Shown piece by piece: positions 17,132-24,766 of a DNA stretch of 64,000 nt (positions are counted from its first letter, which is position 1; every line of letters begins with the position of its first letter). The notes below the pieces were generated by a model. The model saw only the letters and a list, made by a program, of their open reading frames with translations, ran no database searches and was not told the origin of the DNA. A program made the translations under genes and the position numbers. This DNA comes from [Mycobacterium] crassicus (lineage in GTDB: Bacteria; Actinomycetota; Actinomycetes; Mycobacteriales; Mycobacteriaceae), in the NCBI RefSeq assembly GCF_020181615.1, contig NZ_CP084029.1:2386782-2450781 (forward strand). The letters run 5' to 3'.

Positions 17132-17770
17132 TCAGAAATCGTAGGCGGGCTCAGCATCGAGGATCTTGGCGAACATTGCGATCAGGTCGGAGAGGTTGGA
17201 TTCGGCTCGTGCTGCATGGCACGCGGCGTACAACTCGCTCTGATTGGTCTTTTCCCAGTCGAGTCCGGTACCGCGTTCTGAGAGGAGGAGATCGAAGAAC
17301 TCGCGGGTGGAGCGACCATTGCCTTCGCGGAAAGGGTGGGCAAAGTTCGTGTAGTCGTATAGATACGCGATGGTGCGTGGGAGGTCGGCGTCACGAACGG
17401 CCTTGAGCAGTTTGAGCCGGTGGACCTCGGCGACGACATGATCCATCGGCTGACTGATACTGCCGGGTGGGCAGAAGGACTCGTTGCCCTTTTCGACCCC
17501 GACTGTCCGTAGATCGCCGGCCCATTCGTACACATCTTGGAAGAGTTGTCGGTGGATCGCTCTCAAGAATGCGAGGTCGTAAGTGCGGTCGCCAAGCAGG
17601 TGCGGACCTTCGCGAAGTTCGATAACGCGGACTTCGACCAGATCGTTCTCGGCATCTCGCAGCGCGTCGAGGGAGCGGGCGCCGACTCGGTTCCTCAGGA
17701 TGTGTGTTCCTGGGATGAAGTACCCCTGCCAGTTCCGTTCGAGGTCGCCGGTGTCCCAGGGGTGTGGCAC
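17132..17770 (-). CDS. fic: Fic-domain AMP-transferase toxin (class I, FicT-like)
   Basis: The 212-residue protein has an intact Fic catalytic loop, HPFREGNGRSTR, at residues 145-156. Its histidine, acidic residue and arginines are those needed to transfer AMP from ATP to a target hydroxyl. The flap region (EKGNESFCPPGSISQ) is also present. No inhibitory S/T-x3-E-G/N motif is seen inside the protein; instead such a motif is present in the small gene 12 bp upstream. This arrangement is a class I Fic toxin-antitoxin pair; the known relatives modify DNA gyrase and topoisomerase IV. The target here is inference. Confidence 0.87.
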   Translation of the reverse strand: MPHPWDTGDLERNWQGYFIPGTHILRNRVGARSLDALRDAENDLVEVRVIELREGPHLLGDRTYDLAFLRAIHRQLFQDVYEWAGDLRTVGVEKGNESFCPPGSISQPMDHVVAEVHRLKLLKAVRDADLPRTIAYLYDYTNFAHPFREGNGRSTREFFDLLLSERGTGLDWEKTNQSELYAACHAARAESNLSDLIAMFAKILDAEPAYDF

Positions 17771-17782
17771 TCGGTCGTCCGT

Positions 17783-17965
17783 TTACTGAACGTTGTATCG
17801 GCGGCGGACGCGATCTCCAAGCTCAGCAACGGTGATAGCGCCGCGAGCGTATGCGTCCTGATCGTGGCGGGTGGCGTTAGTGCTGCGTGAACCTTCGAGT
17901 TCAGTGCTGCGACGGATCGCTCTGACAGTCTTCATGCGGCGCTCGGATTTCTGCACCTCGGTCAC
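17783..17965 (-). CDS. Small VbhA-like antitoxin of the Fic toxin
   Basis: The 60-residue protein starts at GTG and ends 12 bp before the Fic gene. It contains STELEG at residues 20-25, which matches the inhibitory S/T-x3-E-G/N helix motif of VbhA/FicA antitoxins. The C-terminal AYARGAITVAELGDRVRRRY also fits the family. The glutamate would block ATP binding in the Fic pocket. An internal ATG (residue 11) is an alternative start. Confidence 0.75.
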   Translation of the reverse strand: MTEVQKSERRMKTVRAIRRSTELEGSRSTNATRHDQDAYARGAITVAELGDRVRRRYNVQ

Positions 17966-18040
17966 CTGGCCACCACACTTCCGTCGTATCCCCCCAGGAT
18001 AGTCGACACCCAGGACTCCGCGGGGAGGCGCGATCGCAGT

Positions 18041-18064
18041 GGGTCATGCCACTAGGCATGACCC
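18041..18064. terminator. Perfect 10-bp hairpin between the fic and HEPN genes
   Basis: GGGTCATGCC and GGCATGACCC flank a four-base loop. It lies 155 bp after the stop of the 465-residue protein gene and about 75 bp before the antitoxin start, both on the minus strand. No T-run follows, so it could be either a mycobacterial-type terminator or an operator of the fic pair. Confidence 0.45.
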
Positions 18065-18218
18065 CGAGCTGCAGCGGATGCAGGTTGTGTGACACCCGAG
18101 CTGCCTTCGAAGCAGGGGAGCGGTGTCTAACCGGCTGCCACGTTTCCCTAGAACCACGCGGAGGAACAATCTGTGCGTCAAGCCGGGAGCCCGCCGGCTG
18201 TATGACGATCTGCCAGTT

Positions 18219-19616
18219 TCACAGTGAACCGAATATGGCGGCGTACAGCGTCCCTTTCACGTAGTCGCGGATGCTCTTGACGAACGGACCGGTACCGGAC
18301 ACGAACGTGCCGTCGTGTCCGGCGCTGATGATCGCGGCGTGTGTCGCAGCGTGTAGCGAGGACTCGTTGGGACTGGGCGCCTGCCATTCACCGTCGTGGG
18401 CAACGTCATTGCGCACTTGAGCCCACAGACCGACTGAATCCCACAGGGCGTCGTTCGCGGCCGCGCCGTCGAGCTGCAAGAGCAGCGCATAGACCTTGCC
18501 CCGTGCCTCCTTCGTGCTGTAGTTCTTGTTGCTATTTCCCAAAAGTCGCGGATTGCCGGCCTCGTCGACTACCGGGAAGCTCGCCGGCACCACTTCGTCG
18601 GCGATCGCCTCCAAGAGACTGAAGCATCTGAAGAGCTGGTAATCCCACCGAGGATCACGCACGGCATCGGCGTAGAGCGAAACCCACAGTTGTGCTTGCG
18701 GATTCGCCTGTATACCTGTCCATGACTTCTGGAGCGCATGGATGTCTTCCCCGGCGAGCAGCCCGCCGAGGAGATTTTCTGTATAGCCTGCATGATCGAT
18801 CCAAACGCTATGCAGTTGTTGCTGCCCCTGACAGGTATGTCCGATGGTGACGCCCGCGATCAACGTTGCGGCGGCTCCGCGGCTGAGCGTCATCATATCC
18901 AGTAGAAGTTTGATCTTTTCACGACTGAAACTAGTTGCAATTTCCTCGTTCTCCGCCTGAACGCGGCACTCGATTAAGACTGCCGGCCTGTTTGCCTGCA
19001 TTTGCCTTCGCCACGCTTGAGAGTCCAGCCTTTTGGGGATTCCGCGCCCTTGAATGATGCGATTCAACACCTTCATGACATCGTCCCCGAGTTCAGCCTT
19101 GAAGGGAGTCAGTGAGATACCAGGGACCCGCTGCGGCTGGGTGATCAGCAGGCCGTCGGCGACCGCCAACATCACGAACTCTGGCGCACCGTGCGCAGTT
19201 TCAGGCGCAACCACTGGTTGCATGAACCCCTGAGCTCGAGCCGCCTCCACCCCAGCAAGTTCAGCTTGGGCGGCAGGCCCTTCGGCCCAAATGCCTTTGT
19301 CACCAGCAGGCCTCACGTGAACGAACCGAACTGGACCGGGTGTAAGAGGCCCTAGAAACGTGTCTGTCGATTCGACGAAGTTGCCGATTTCCAACAGCGA
19401 AGGGAGGGAGGGGTCGAGCTTGGCGCTCGCCAGCCATACCAGCGGGTTGTCAGAGGGCTTGAATGTCAGCCCGACGCGCCAAGCAACGTCGATAGAGTCG
19501 TGAGCGAAGAGGGCCGCTGACAGGTTCAACACTGGCTGAGCGACTTGGACGTAAGCACCGGTTACACCGTTTTCGTGGGTGACCATCCTCGTGTGGGCGA
19601 CTTGGACGTTGGACAT
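18219..19616 (-). CDS. Uncharacterised 465-residue protein with C-terminal HEPN-like motif
   Basis: The gene is not one I recognise. The N-terminal 200 residues are mixed strand-like sequence, the middle (about 225-330) is helical, and the C-terminal about 130 residues hold CFSLLEAIADEV and then AQVRNDVAHDGEW. R402-N-D-V-A-H407 fits the R-x4-6-H signature of HEPN RNases, with the preceding helix resembling Apea-like HEPN domains. The location beside MazF and Fic modules suggests a conflict or stress role. Codon use is less GC-biased than in neighbouring housekeeping genes. No partner gene is adjacent. Confidence 0.6.
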   Translation of the reverse strand: MSNVQVAHTRMVTHENGVTGAYVQVAQPVLNLSAALFAHDSIDVAWRVGLTFKPSDNPLVWLASAKLDPSLPSLLEIGNFVESTDTFLGPLTPGPVRFVHVRPAGDKGIWAEGPAAQAELAGVEAARAQGFMQPVVAPETAHGAPEFVMLAVADGLLITQPQRVPGISLTPFKAELGDDVMKVLNRIIQGRGIPKRLDSQAWRRQMQANRPAVLIECRVQAENEEIATSFSREKIKLLLDMMTLSRGAAATLIAGVTIGHTCQGQQQLHSVWIDHAGYTENLLGGLLAGEDIHALQKSWTGIQANPQAQLWVSLYADAVRDPRWDYQLFRCFSLLEAIADEVVPASFPVVDEAGNPRLLGNSNKNYSTKEARGKVYALLLQLDGAAANDALWDSVGLWAQVRNDVAHDGEWQAPSPNESSLHAATHAAIISAGHDGTFVSGTGPFVKSIRDYVKGTLYAAIFGSL

Positions 19617-20118
19617 TCGTTCCTTTCGATGGCCGGCCTTGGCATTAGCGTCGACTGAAGGGCAGTGTGATGCTCAGTTTATGTTTTACGCACTGGCGGC
19701 CCGCCATCTTGAGTGAGACGCCTCTTGCAATCCGACGACCGTCAGATTGAATGCGATGTCCGCCAGATGTACTGAGACCGGACACGCAGTGGAGATGATT
19801 CATCTGATGAAAACACACTACTTTATCTGACATAATGTCGATTATCGGCAATGCGTCTGACCAGGTGGGTGTCGGTAATCCGGTAGTGACACGGTCTTCG
19901 CCGTACGGCGACGACGGGCCATCCGGCGCCCAATCGTCGCGTGCCGCGCTTATGGCGCGGCTGTGACATGAACAAACCGGCACACGCGTGGCGATGCGGG
20001 CCGCGCCGCAAAGGATCCGGCGGCCACCTGACAGCCGGCTCGGGTGGATTCGCCACTGCTCGCGTCGCACGGTCGAAGTCTCCAGCCCGGCCCCTCGTGC
20101 GTCGGACGGCCATCAATA

Positions 20119-20131
20119 CGTCACAGTGACG
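20119..20131. repeat. CGTCAC-N-GTGACG palindrome, copy 1
   Basis: This is a perfect 6+6 palindrome with a central A. The flanking bases CAATA on the left are shared with copy 2, as is the A following the palindrome. Confidence 0.6.
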
Positions 20132-20461
20132 ATTTGCGTGTTATGGCCCGGCTTGGCTGATTCTGGCTGGAACTTGTTGTGCGGCACGGAATGACGCCGA
20201 CTCCGAGCGGTGCCGAGCCTTGGGCGCATGGCGAGGATGTCACGCTGTGCTCCAACGCAGTTCGCTGGCTGACGGATCCGGATTCCGCATGAACGGCTAC
20301 AACCGAACTGGCTCCACTTGTTCGACGACCCGCTATCCCCCTCCGTGCATTGCCGTGGTTATCGACGGAGCGCTGACGGTTAGCCTGGATACCGACTGTT
20401 GATTGCAGACATCGGGTGATGGATATTCCCCTTCCCCACTCCCGATGGGGCAACACCAATA

Positions 20462-20474
20462 CGTCACGGTGACG
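20462..20474. repeat. CGTCAC-N-GTGACG palindrome, copy 2
   Basis: This is the same palindrome with central G and the same CAATA left flank, 343 bp from copy 1 and about 105 bp from the arsC stop. Confidence 0.6.
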
Positions 20475-20578
20475 AATTGACCCTAACGCTCTCCTTTCGG
20501 CGTTGACTTGCCTGACAACAGCTTTCGTGTGCCGTTGTCCGTTCCCGTCTCATCCAGGCACGCGGGAATCAACCTCCT

Positions 20579-21004
20579 TCACCGGGCAGAGGCCGGCGGC
20601 AGCAGCTCTGCGACCAATGCCCGGACGTGTTCACCGATGTCGTCGCGAATGCGGCGCACGACGTCAGTGGGTTGGCCAGCAGGATCGTCCAGTGTCCAGT
20701 TGCGGTAGCTGACCCCCGGGAAATAGGGGCAGGTGTCGCCGCACCCCATGGTGATCACCACATCGCTGGTTTCGACCGTCTGCGCAGTGAGAACTTTGGG
20801 TGTCTCGGCGGTGATGTCGATACCTAGCTCGGCCATCGCGGTGACCGCGGCGGGATTGATCTGGCCGGCGGGTTTGGTTCCGGCGGAACGGACTTCGATG
20901 AGGTCGCCGGCCATGTGGGTCAACAGGGCGGCGGCCATTTGGGAGCGGCCGGCGTTGTGCACGCAGACGAACAGCACGCTGGGTTTGGACGGTTCGGGAG
21001 TCAT
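20579..21004 (-). CDS. arsC: Arsenate reductase, low-molecular-weight phosphatase type
   Basis: The 141-residue protein carries the P-loop C14-VHNAG-R20-S of the LMW-PTPase/ArsC family. Two further cysteines in MGCGDTCPYFPG match the redox relay of thioredoxin-linked or mycothiol-linked ArsC. The DDPAGQP segment supplies the general acid aspartate. It reduces arsenate to arsenite, which the transporter encoded 16 bp upstream exports. The ATG at 21004 is preferred; a longer frame runs antisense to nothing and overlaps acr3. Confidence 0.9.
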   Translation of the reverse strand: MTPEPSKPSVLFVCVHNAGRSQMAAALLTHMAGDLIEVRSAGTKPAGQINPAAVTAMAELGIDITAETPKVLTAQTVETSDVVITMGCGDTCPYFPGVSYRNWTLDDPAGQPTDVVRRIRDDIGEHVRALVAELLPPASAR

Positions 21005-21020
21005 GGCCGGTGGCCGCCGA

Positions 21021-22100
21021 TCAGGGTCTGGGTGTGGTCGGCTGGGTGAAGCTGGACCGCAGGGCCAGCGAGGCGTAGACCAGTGCGACGAGGACGGGCA
21101 CTTCGATAAGGGGGCCGACCACGCCGGCGAGGGCTTGGCCGCTGGTGGCGCCCCAGGTTGCGATCGCCACGGCGATAGCCAGTTCGAAGTTGTTGCCGGC
21201 AGCGGTGAACGCCAAGGTCGTGGTACGTGCATAGCCCAGCCTCAGTGCGGCTCCGAGGAGGTAGCCGCCGACCCACATGATCGCGAAGTAGGCCAGGAGC
21301 GGGATTGCGATCCGGACGACGTCGAGGGGCTGGTGGGTGATCTGATCGCCTTGCAGCGCAAAGAGGATCACGATGGTGAACAACAGCCCGTAGAGCGCCC
21401 ACGGCCCGATCCGCGGCAGGAATCGGGTTTCGTACCAGTCACGGCCTTTGGCGCGTTCGCCGAGGTGCCGGGATAGGTATCCGGCGGCCAACGGGATGCC
21501 GAGGAAGATCACCACGGATTTCGCGATCTGCCACGGGGAGACCTCGATGCTGGTTTGCGGCAGTCCGAGCCAGCCGGGCAACACCGTCAGATAGAACCAG
21601 CCCAGGACGGCGAACATGACGACTTGGAAGATCGAGTTCAGTGCGACCAGGACGGCGGCGGCTTCGCGGTCCCCACAGGCCAGGTCGTTCCAGATAATGA
21701 CCATGGCGATGCAGCGGGCCAACCCGACCACGATCAGGCCGGTACGGTACTCGGGCAGATCGGCCAGCAGGAGCCAGGCCAGGGCGAACATCACCGCCGG
21801 GCCCAGCACCCAGTTGAGCACCAGAGAGCTGACCAGCAGTCGTCGATCGGAGGTGACGGTGTCCAGGCGGTCGTAGCGGACCTTGGCCAGCACCGGATAC
21901 ATCATGATCAGCAGCCCGGCCGCGATCGGCAGGGAGATCCCGTCGACCTGCACCGCGCTGAGCGTGTTGCCCAGGCCGGGGACGATCCGCCCCAGGGTCA
22001 GGCCGGCGGCCATGGCCAGCCCGATCCAGAGCGGCAGCAGCCGGTCCAGGGTGGAAAGCCGTGCCGCCGCGGGGTGTATCGCGGTTGCGCTGTCAGTCAT
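21021..22100 (-). CDS. acr3: Arsenite efflux transporter, ACR3 family
   Basis: The 359-residue protein has about ten membrane segments. The GLARCIAMVIIWNDLACGD segment contains the cysteine conserved in Acr3 transporters within a membrane helix, and TLAFTAAGNNFELAIAVAIA is the second conserved region. It extrudes arsenite (and possibly antimonite) from the cell. It lies between the CadI/ArsI-like gene (30 bp) and arsC (16 bp) and is surely cotranscribed with both. A TTG one codon upstream is an alternative start. Confidence 0.92.
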   Translation of the reverse strand: MTDSATAIHPAAARLSTLDRLLPLWIGLAMAAGLTLGRIVPGLGNTLSAVQVDGISLPIAAGLLIMMYPVLAKVRYDRLDTVTSDRRLLVSSLVLNWVLGPAVMFALAWLLLADLPEYRTGLIVVGLARCIAMVIIWNDLACGDREAAAVLVALNSIFQVVMFAVLGWFYLTVLPGWLGLPQTSIEVSPWQIAKSVVIFLGIPLAAGYLSRHLGERAKGRDWYETRFLPRIGPWALYGLLFTIVILFALQGDQITHQPLDVVRIAIPLLAYFAIMWVGGYLLGAALRLGYARTTTLAFTAAGNNFELAIAVAIATWGATSGQALAGVVGPLIEVPVLVALVYASLALRSSFTQPTTPRP

Positions 22101-22130
22101 CAACTACCGCCTGTGGGGTTTGGTCGTGGG

Positions 22131-22619
22131 TCAGCAGCACGAGATCGGCGCGGCCGCCGACTCGTCGGATGCGGTGGCGGTACTGCCGCAGCACACTTGC
22201 TCGCCTTCGCCCTCATTGCCCTTGTTGGGGTGCTGCGGGCTGGCGCCGAAGGTGTCGGTGTCGGCCAGTTTGGTGTAGACCTCCCAGCGCTCATTTCCGG
22301 GGCCGGTCACCCAGACCTTGTCCTGGGTGGCGAAGCAACACGTGGTGCCGATCTCCTCCTGGGTGAACATGCCGGCTTCGCTCAGGCGGGCGATCTCGGC
22401 GTGCACGGCCTCGCTGGTGGCCACCTCCACGCCGAGATGGTTGAGGGTGCCGCCCTGACCGGGGTTTTCCAGCAGCACCAGCTTCAGCGGCGGATCGGCA
22501 ATCGCGAAGTTGGCGTAGCCGGGCTTGACCTTGGCCGGCTGGGCCTGGAACAGCGTGGAGTAGAACGCGATCGCGGCATCGAGGTCGTCGACGTTGAGGG
22601 CGAGCTGAATCCGGGACAT
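22131..22619 (-). CDS. ArsI/CadI-family glyoxalase-fold metal(loid) resistance protein
   Basis: The 162-residue protein has a vicinal-oxygen-chelate fold: LALNVDDLDAAIAFYSTLF, LNHLGVEVAT with a metal-ligand histidine, and ERWEVYTKLADT with a metal-ligand glutamate. The GTTCCFATQDKVWV segment has the paired cysteines of ArsI C-As lyases and of CadI proteins. A cysteine-rich tail (QVCCGS, then SCC at the end) adds four more thiols. ATG 22619 is preceded by GGAGGTGG. Being first in the ars operon, it could cleave methylated organoarsenicals or bind arsenite/cadmium. Confidence 0.85.
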   Translation of the reverse strand: MSRIQLALNVDDLDAAIAFYSTLFQAQPAKVKPGYANFAIADPPLKLVLLENPGQGGTLNHLGVEVATSEAVHAEIARLSEAGMFTQEEIGTTCCFATQDKVWVTGPGNERWEVYTKLADTDTFGASPQHPNKGNEGEGEQVCCGSTATASDESAAAPISCC

Positions 22620-22641
22620 GACAACCACCTCCGGCTTGTGA

Positions 22642-22696
22642 GGCATATATCGAACCAATGGGCGTGGCCCAGCATGCCACCATTTCGACATATGTC
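22642..22696. promoter_or_regulatory. Probable ArsR operators in the divergent ars promoter region
   Basis: TTCGACATATGTC (22684-22696, plus strand) and TTCGATATATGCC (22642-22654, minus strand) are two copies of TTCGAYATATGYC in opposite orientation. The first contains the perfect palindrome GACATATGTC. They lie in the 101-bp gap between the ars operon and arsR, so one regulator could control both directions. Confidence 0.6.
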
Positions 22697-22720
22697 AATA
22701 AGGTGTGGCAGGATGGCGAC

Positions 22721-23080
22721 ATGCCCAAAGCGTTGCCGGTGATCGACATGACCGCACCGGTGTGTTGCGCACCAGTGGCCTCCGGCCCGATGAGCGATGC
22801 CGATGCGTTGCAGATCGCGTTGCGACTCAAGGCGTTGGCCGATCCGGTCCGGGTCAAGATCGTGTCGTATCTGTTCAGCTCCCCCGCTGGCGAGGAGATT
22901 TCCGGGGAGCTGGCCACGGTACTGGACCTGAGCGAATCGACGGTCAGTCACCACCTGACCCAGCTGCGCAAGGCCGGGCTGGTGACCTCGGATCGGCGCG
23001 GCATGAACGTGTTCCACCGAGTCCGCCCCGAGGCCCTGCAAGCGCTGTGCACGGCCTTGGACCCCAACTGCTGCACCTGA
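22721..23080 (+). CDS. arsR: ArsR/SmtB-family metalloregulator
   Basis: The 119-residue winged-helix regulator has the recognition region LSESTVSHHLTQLRKAGLV and the RRGMNVFHRV wing. Paired cysteines near the N-terminus (APVCCAPV) and at the C-terminus (DPNCCT) are the likely As(III)/metal site, a pattern like Corynebacterium/Acidithiobacillus ArsR proteins that bind between subunits rather than the classic ELCVCDL site. It should repress the divergent arsI-acr3-arsC operon and itself until metal binds. ATG 22721 is chosen; an upstream in-frame extension to 22658 would cover the operator. Confidence 0.88.
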   Translation: MPKALPVIDMTAPVCCAPVASGPMSDADALQIALRLKALADPVRVKIVSYLFSSPAGEEISGELATVLDLSESTVSHHLTQLRKAGLVTSDRRGMNVFHRVRPEALQALCTALDPNCCT

Positions 23081-23238
23081 CAGCGCACTTAGCGGCGCCC
23101 GGTGCTGCACAGGCTGCGGCGCACAGCCCTAATTCTGTCTGTGAGTTCACGAACCCAGCCTGTTGGATTGGGTTGGCAGCGCCTGGTCAGGTTAGGCTGC
23201 CCTCGTGCCGGCGGGGGCGATCCGGCGAAGGGGATGTG

Positions 23239-24213
23239 ATGTCACGGCGTTTGACCGACCTGGAGATACGCGGCGAATTGGAGCCGGTCGCCGCAGCCAA
23301 TGTCAACCGACACGAGGCGGCGGCTCCTGCGTGGAACCCGCATGACTACGTGCCGTGGGATCGTGGCCGTGCTTTCGCGCGGACGGGTGGAATCGATTGG
23401 GCGCCTGAGCAATCGCAACTCAGCGACGTCGCAAAAGCGGCGATGATCACCAATCTGCTCACCGAGGACAACCTGCCGTCGTATCACCGTGAGGCGGCCG
23501 AACATTTCTCCCTGAACGATGCGTGGGCGGCTTGGGTCGGCCGGTGGACCGCCGAGGAGAACCGTCACGGAATCGCGATCCGCGACTATCTCGTCGTGAC
23601 CCGCGGTGTGGACCCTGTCGCACTGGAGCAGGCGCGCATGCAGCACGTGGCCAACGGATTTGGGGCCACCGCAGAAGAGGAGGCGCGACACAAGACCGAT
23701 TTTCTGCTGTCGGTCGCCTATGTGACCTTCCAGGAGTTGGCCACTCGCGTCAGTCACCGCAACACCGGCAAGGTGTGCAACGACCCTGTGGCGGACCGAC
23801 TTCTGCAACGTATCGCTGCCGACGAGAACCTGCACATGATCTTCTACCGCAATGTGTGCGGTGCGGCATTGGATCTGGTGCCTGACCAGGCGCTCGAGGC
23901 GGTCTGCGACGTGGTCGAGAACTTCCGGATGCCCGGCCAGGGAATGCCGAATTTTCGTCGCAATGGGGTCTTGATGGCCAAGCACGGGATCTACGACCCG
24001 CGGCAACATCTCGACGAAGTCGTTCGACCGACCCTGCGCAAGTGGCGGATCTTTGAACGCGATGACTTCTCCTTCTGCGGCGAACAACGCCGGGAGAAGC
24101 TCGCAGCGTATCTCGAAAGCCTTGAACGCCAGGTGATCAGGTTCGAGGAACAACGCGAACGGCGTTTTGCCCGCGCGACGCTGCGCAAAGAAGAAGAAGC
24201 GAAAGCCGGATAA
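23239..24213 (+). CDS. Acyl-ACP desaturase, DesA1/DesA2-like
   Basis: The 324-residue protein closely follows the mycobacterial DesA1 layout: NVNRHEAAAPAWNPHDYVPW, DVAKAAMITNLLTEDNLPSY, WTAEENRHGIAIRDYLVVT, FQELATRVSHRNTGKVCND and DENLHMIFYR. The EENRH and DENLH motifs with the other glutamates bind the diiron centre. It desaturates acyl-ACP in the cytoplasm, in mycobacteria feeding mycolic or unsaturated fatty acid synthesis. The middle is a little shorter than DesA1. It is probably a paralogue rather than the essential desA1; this is an inference from its surroundings. Confidence 0.88.
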   Translation: MSRRLTDLEIRGELEPVAAANVNRHEAAAPAWNPHDYVPWDRGRAFARTGGIDWAPEQSQLSDVAKAAMITNLLTEDNLPSYHREAAEHFSLNDAWAAWVGRWTAEENRHGIAIRDYLVVTRGVDPVALEQARMQHVANGFGATAEEEARHKTDFLLSVAYVTFQELATRVSHRNTGKVCNDPVADRLLQRIAADENLHMIFYRNVCGAALDLVPDQALEAVCDVVENFRMPGQGMPNFRRNGVLMAKHGIYDPRQHLDEVVRPTLRKWRIFERDDFSFCGEQRREKLAAYLESLERQVIRFEEQRERRFARATLRKEEEAKAG

Positions 24214-24268
24214 CGGACCGCACTCGGGACGCTACGGCGGCCATCCTTACCGGCCTACTGTGGAGTAC

Positions 24269-24763
24269 ATGGTCCTCGACTCCGAATCCTCCGCCCTCGC
24301 CCCTGAACTCGACGTCGCCGAGTGGATCGGTCAACCCTCTCCCCTGGCGTCGCTACGTGGCCGCGTCGTGTTGATCGAGACTTTTCAGATGCTCTGCCCG
24401 GGCTGCATCCGCTACGGGCTGCCGCAGGCCCAGCGGGTGCATCGACTGTTCCCAGAGACTGCGGTCATCGGCCTGCACACGGTGTTCGAGCATCACGATG
24501 TGACCGGCCCCGAGGCGCTGAAGGTATTCCTGTCCGAATTCGACATTCGCTTTCCGGTTGGTATCGACCGCCACGAAGGGGGCAATTCGATGCCGGTGAC
24601 CATGCGACGCTACGGCTTGCAGGGCACACCGTCGACCCTGGTGATCGATCGGACCGGGCGGCTACGTTTCAGCCACCTCGGCGCCATTGACGATCTGGCC
24701 CTTGGGATTCTGCTCGGCCAGCTACACGCGGAGAGCGTCGACGTCCCACCCCAGGGCAGGTAG
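24269..24763 (+). CDS. Thioredoxin-fold (TlpA/redoxin-like) protein with CPGC motif
   Basis: The 164-residue protein has a thioredoxin fold with the C43-P-G-C46 redox pair in LIETFQMLCPGCIRYG, a cis-proline segment GTPSTLVIDRTGRLRFS, and an AhpC/TSA-like length. No signal peptide is visible, so it acts in the cytoplasm. The ATG at 24269 is chosen; an in-frame GTG at 24260 is possible. It begins 55 bp after the desaturase stop on the same strand and may be cotranscribed, although no redox need of that enzyme is known to require it. Confidence 0.78.
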   Translation: MVLDSESSALAPELDVAEWIGQPSPLASLRGRVVLIETFQMLCPGCIRYGLPQAQRVHRLFPETAVIGLHTVFEHHDVTGPEALKVFLSEFDIRFPVGIDRHEGGNSMPVTMRRYGLQGTPSTLVIDRTGRLRFSHLGAIDDLALGILLGQLHAESVDVPPQGR

Positions 24764-24766
24764 ACC

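Larger units (their letters stand above)
19617..20578. other. Gene-free 960-bp stretch with two palindromic repeats
   Basis: I see no convincing gene, tRNA or transposase remnant. Open frames here are short, arginine-rich and lack ribosome binding sites. The left part (19795-19860) is AT-rich for this genome. Two copies of a 19-base word containing CGTCAC-N-GTGACG occur 343 bp apart. Confidence 0.5.

Noticed and set aside
19645..20459. Several 97-141 codon frames in the gene-free stretch
   Set aside because: All are Arg-rich, overlap each other on both strands and lack ribosome binding sites and family motifs.
22705..23238. Long plus-strand frame that runs through arsR into the desaturase gene
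   Set aside because: It is in another frame than arsR, lacks a ribosome binding site, and the desaturase family starts at 23239; only the part from there is kept.
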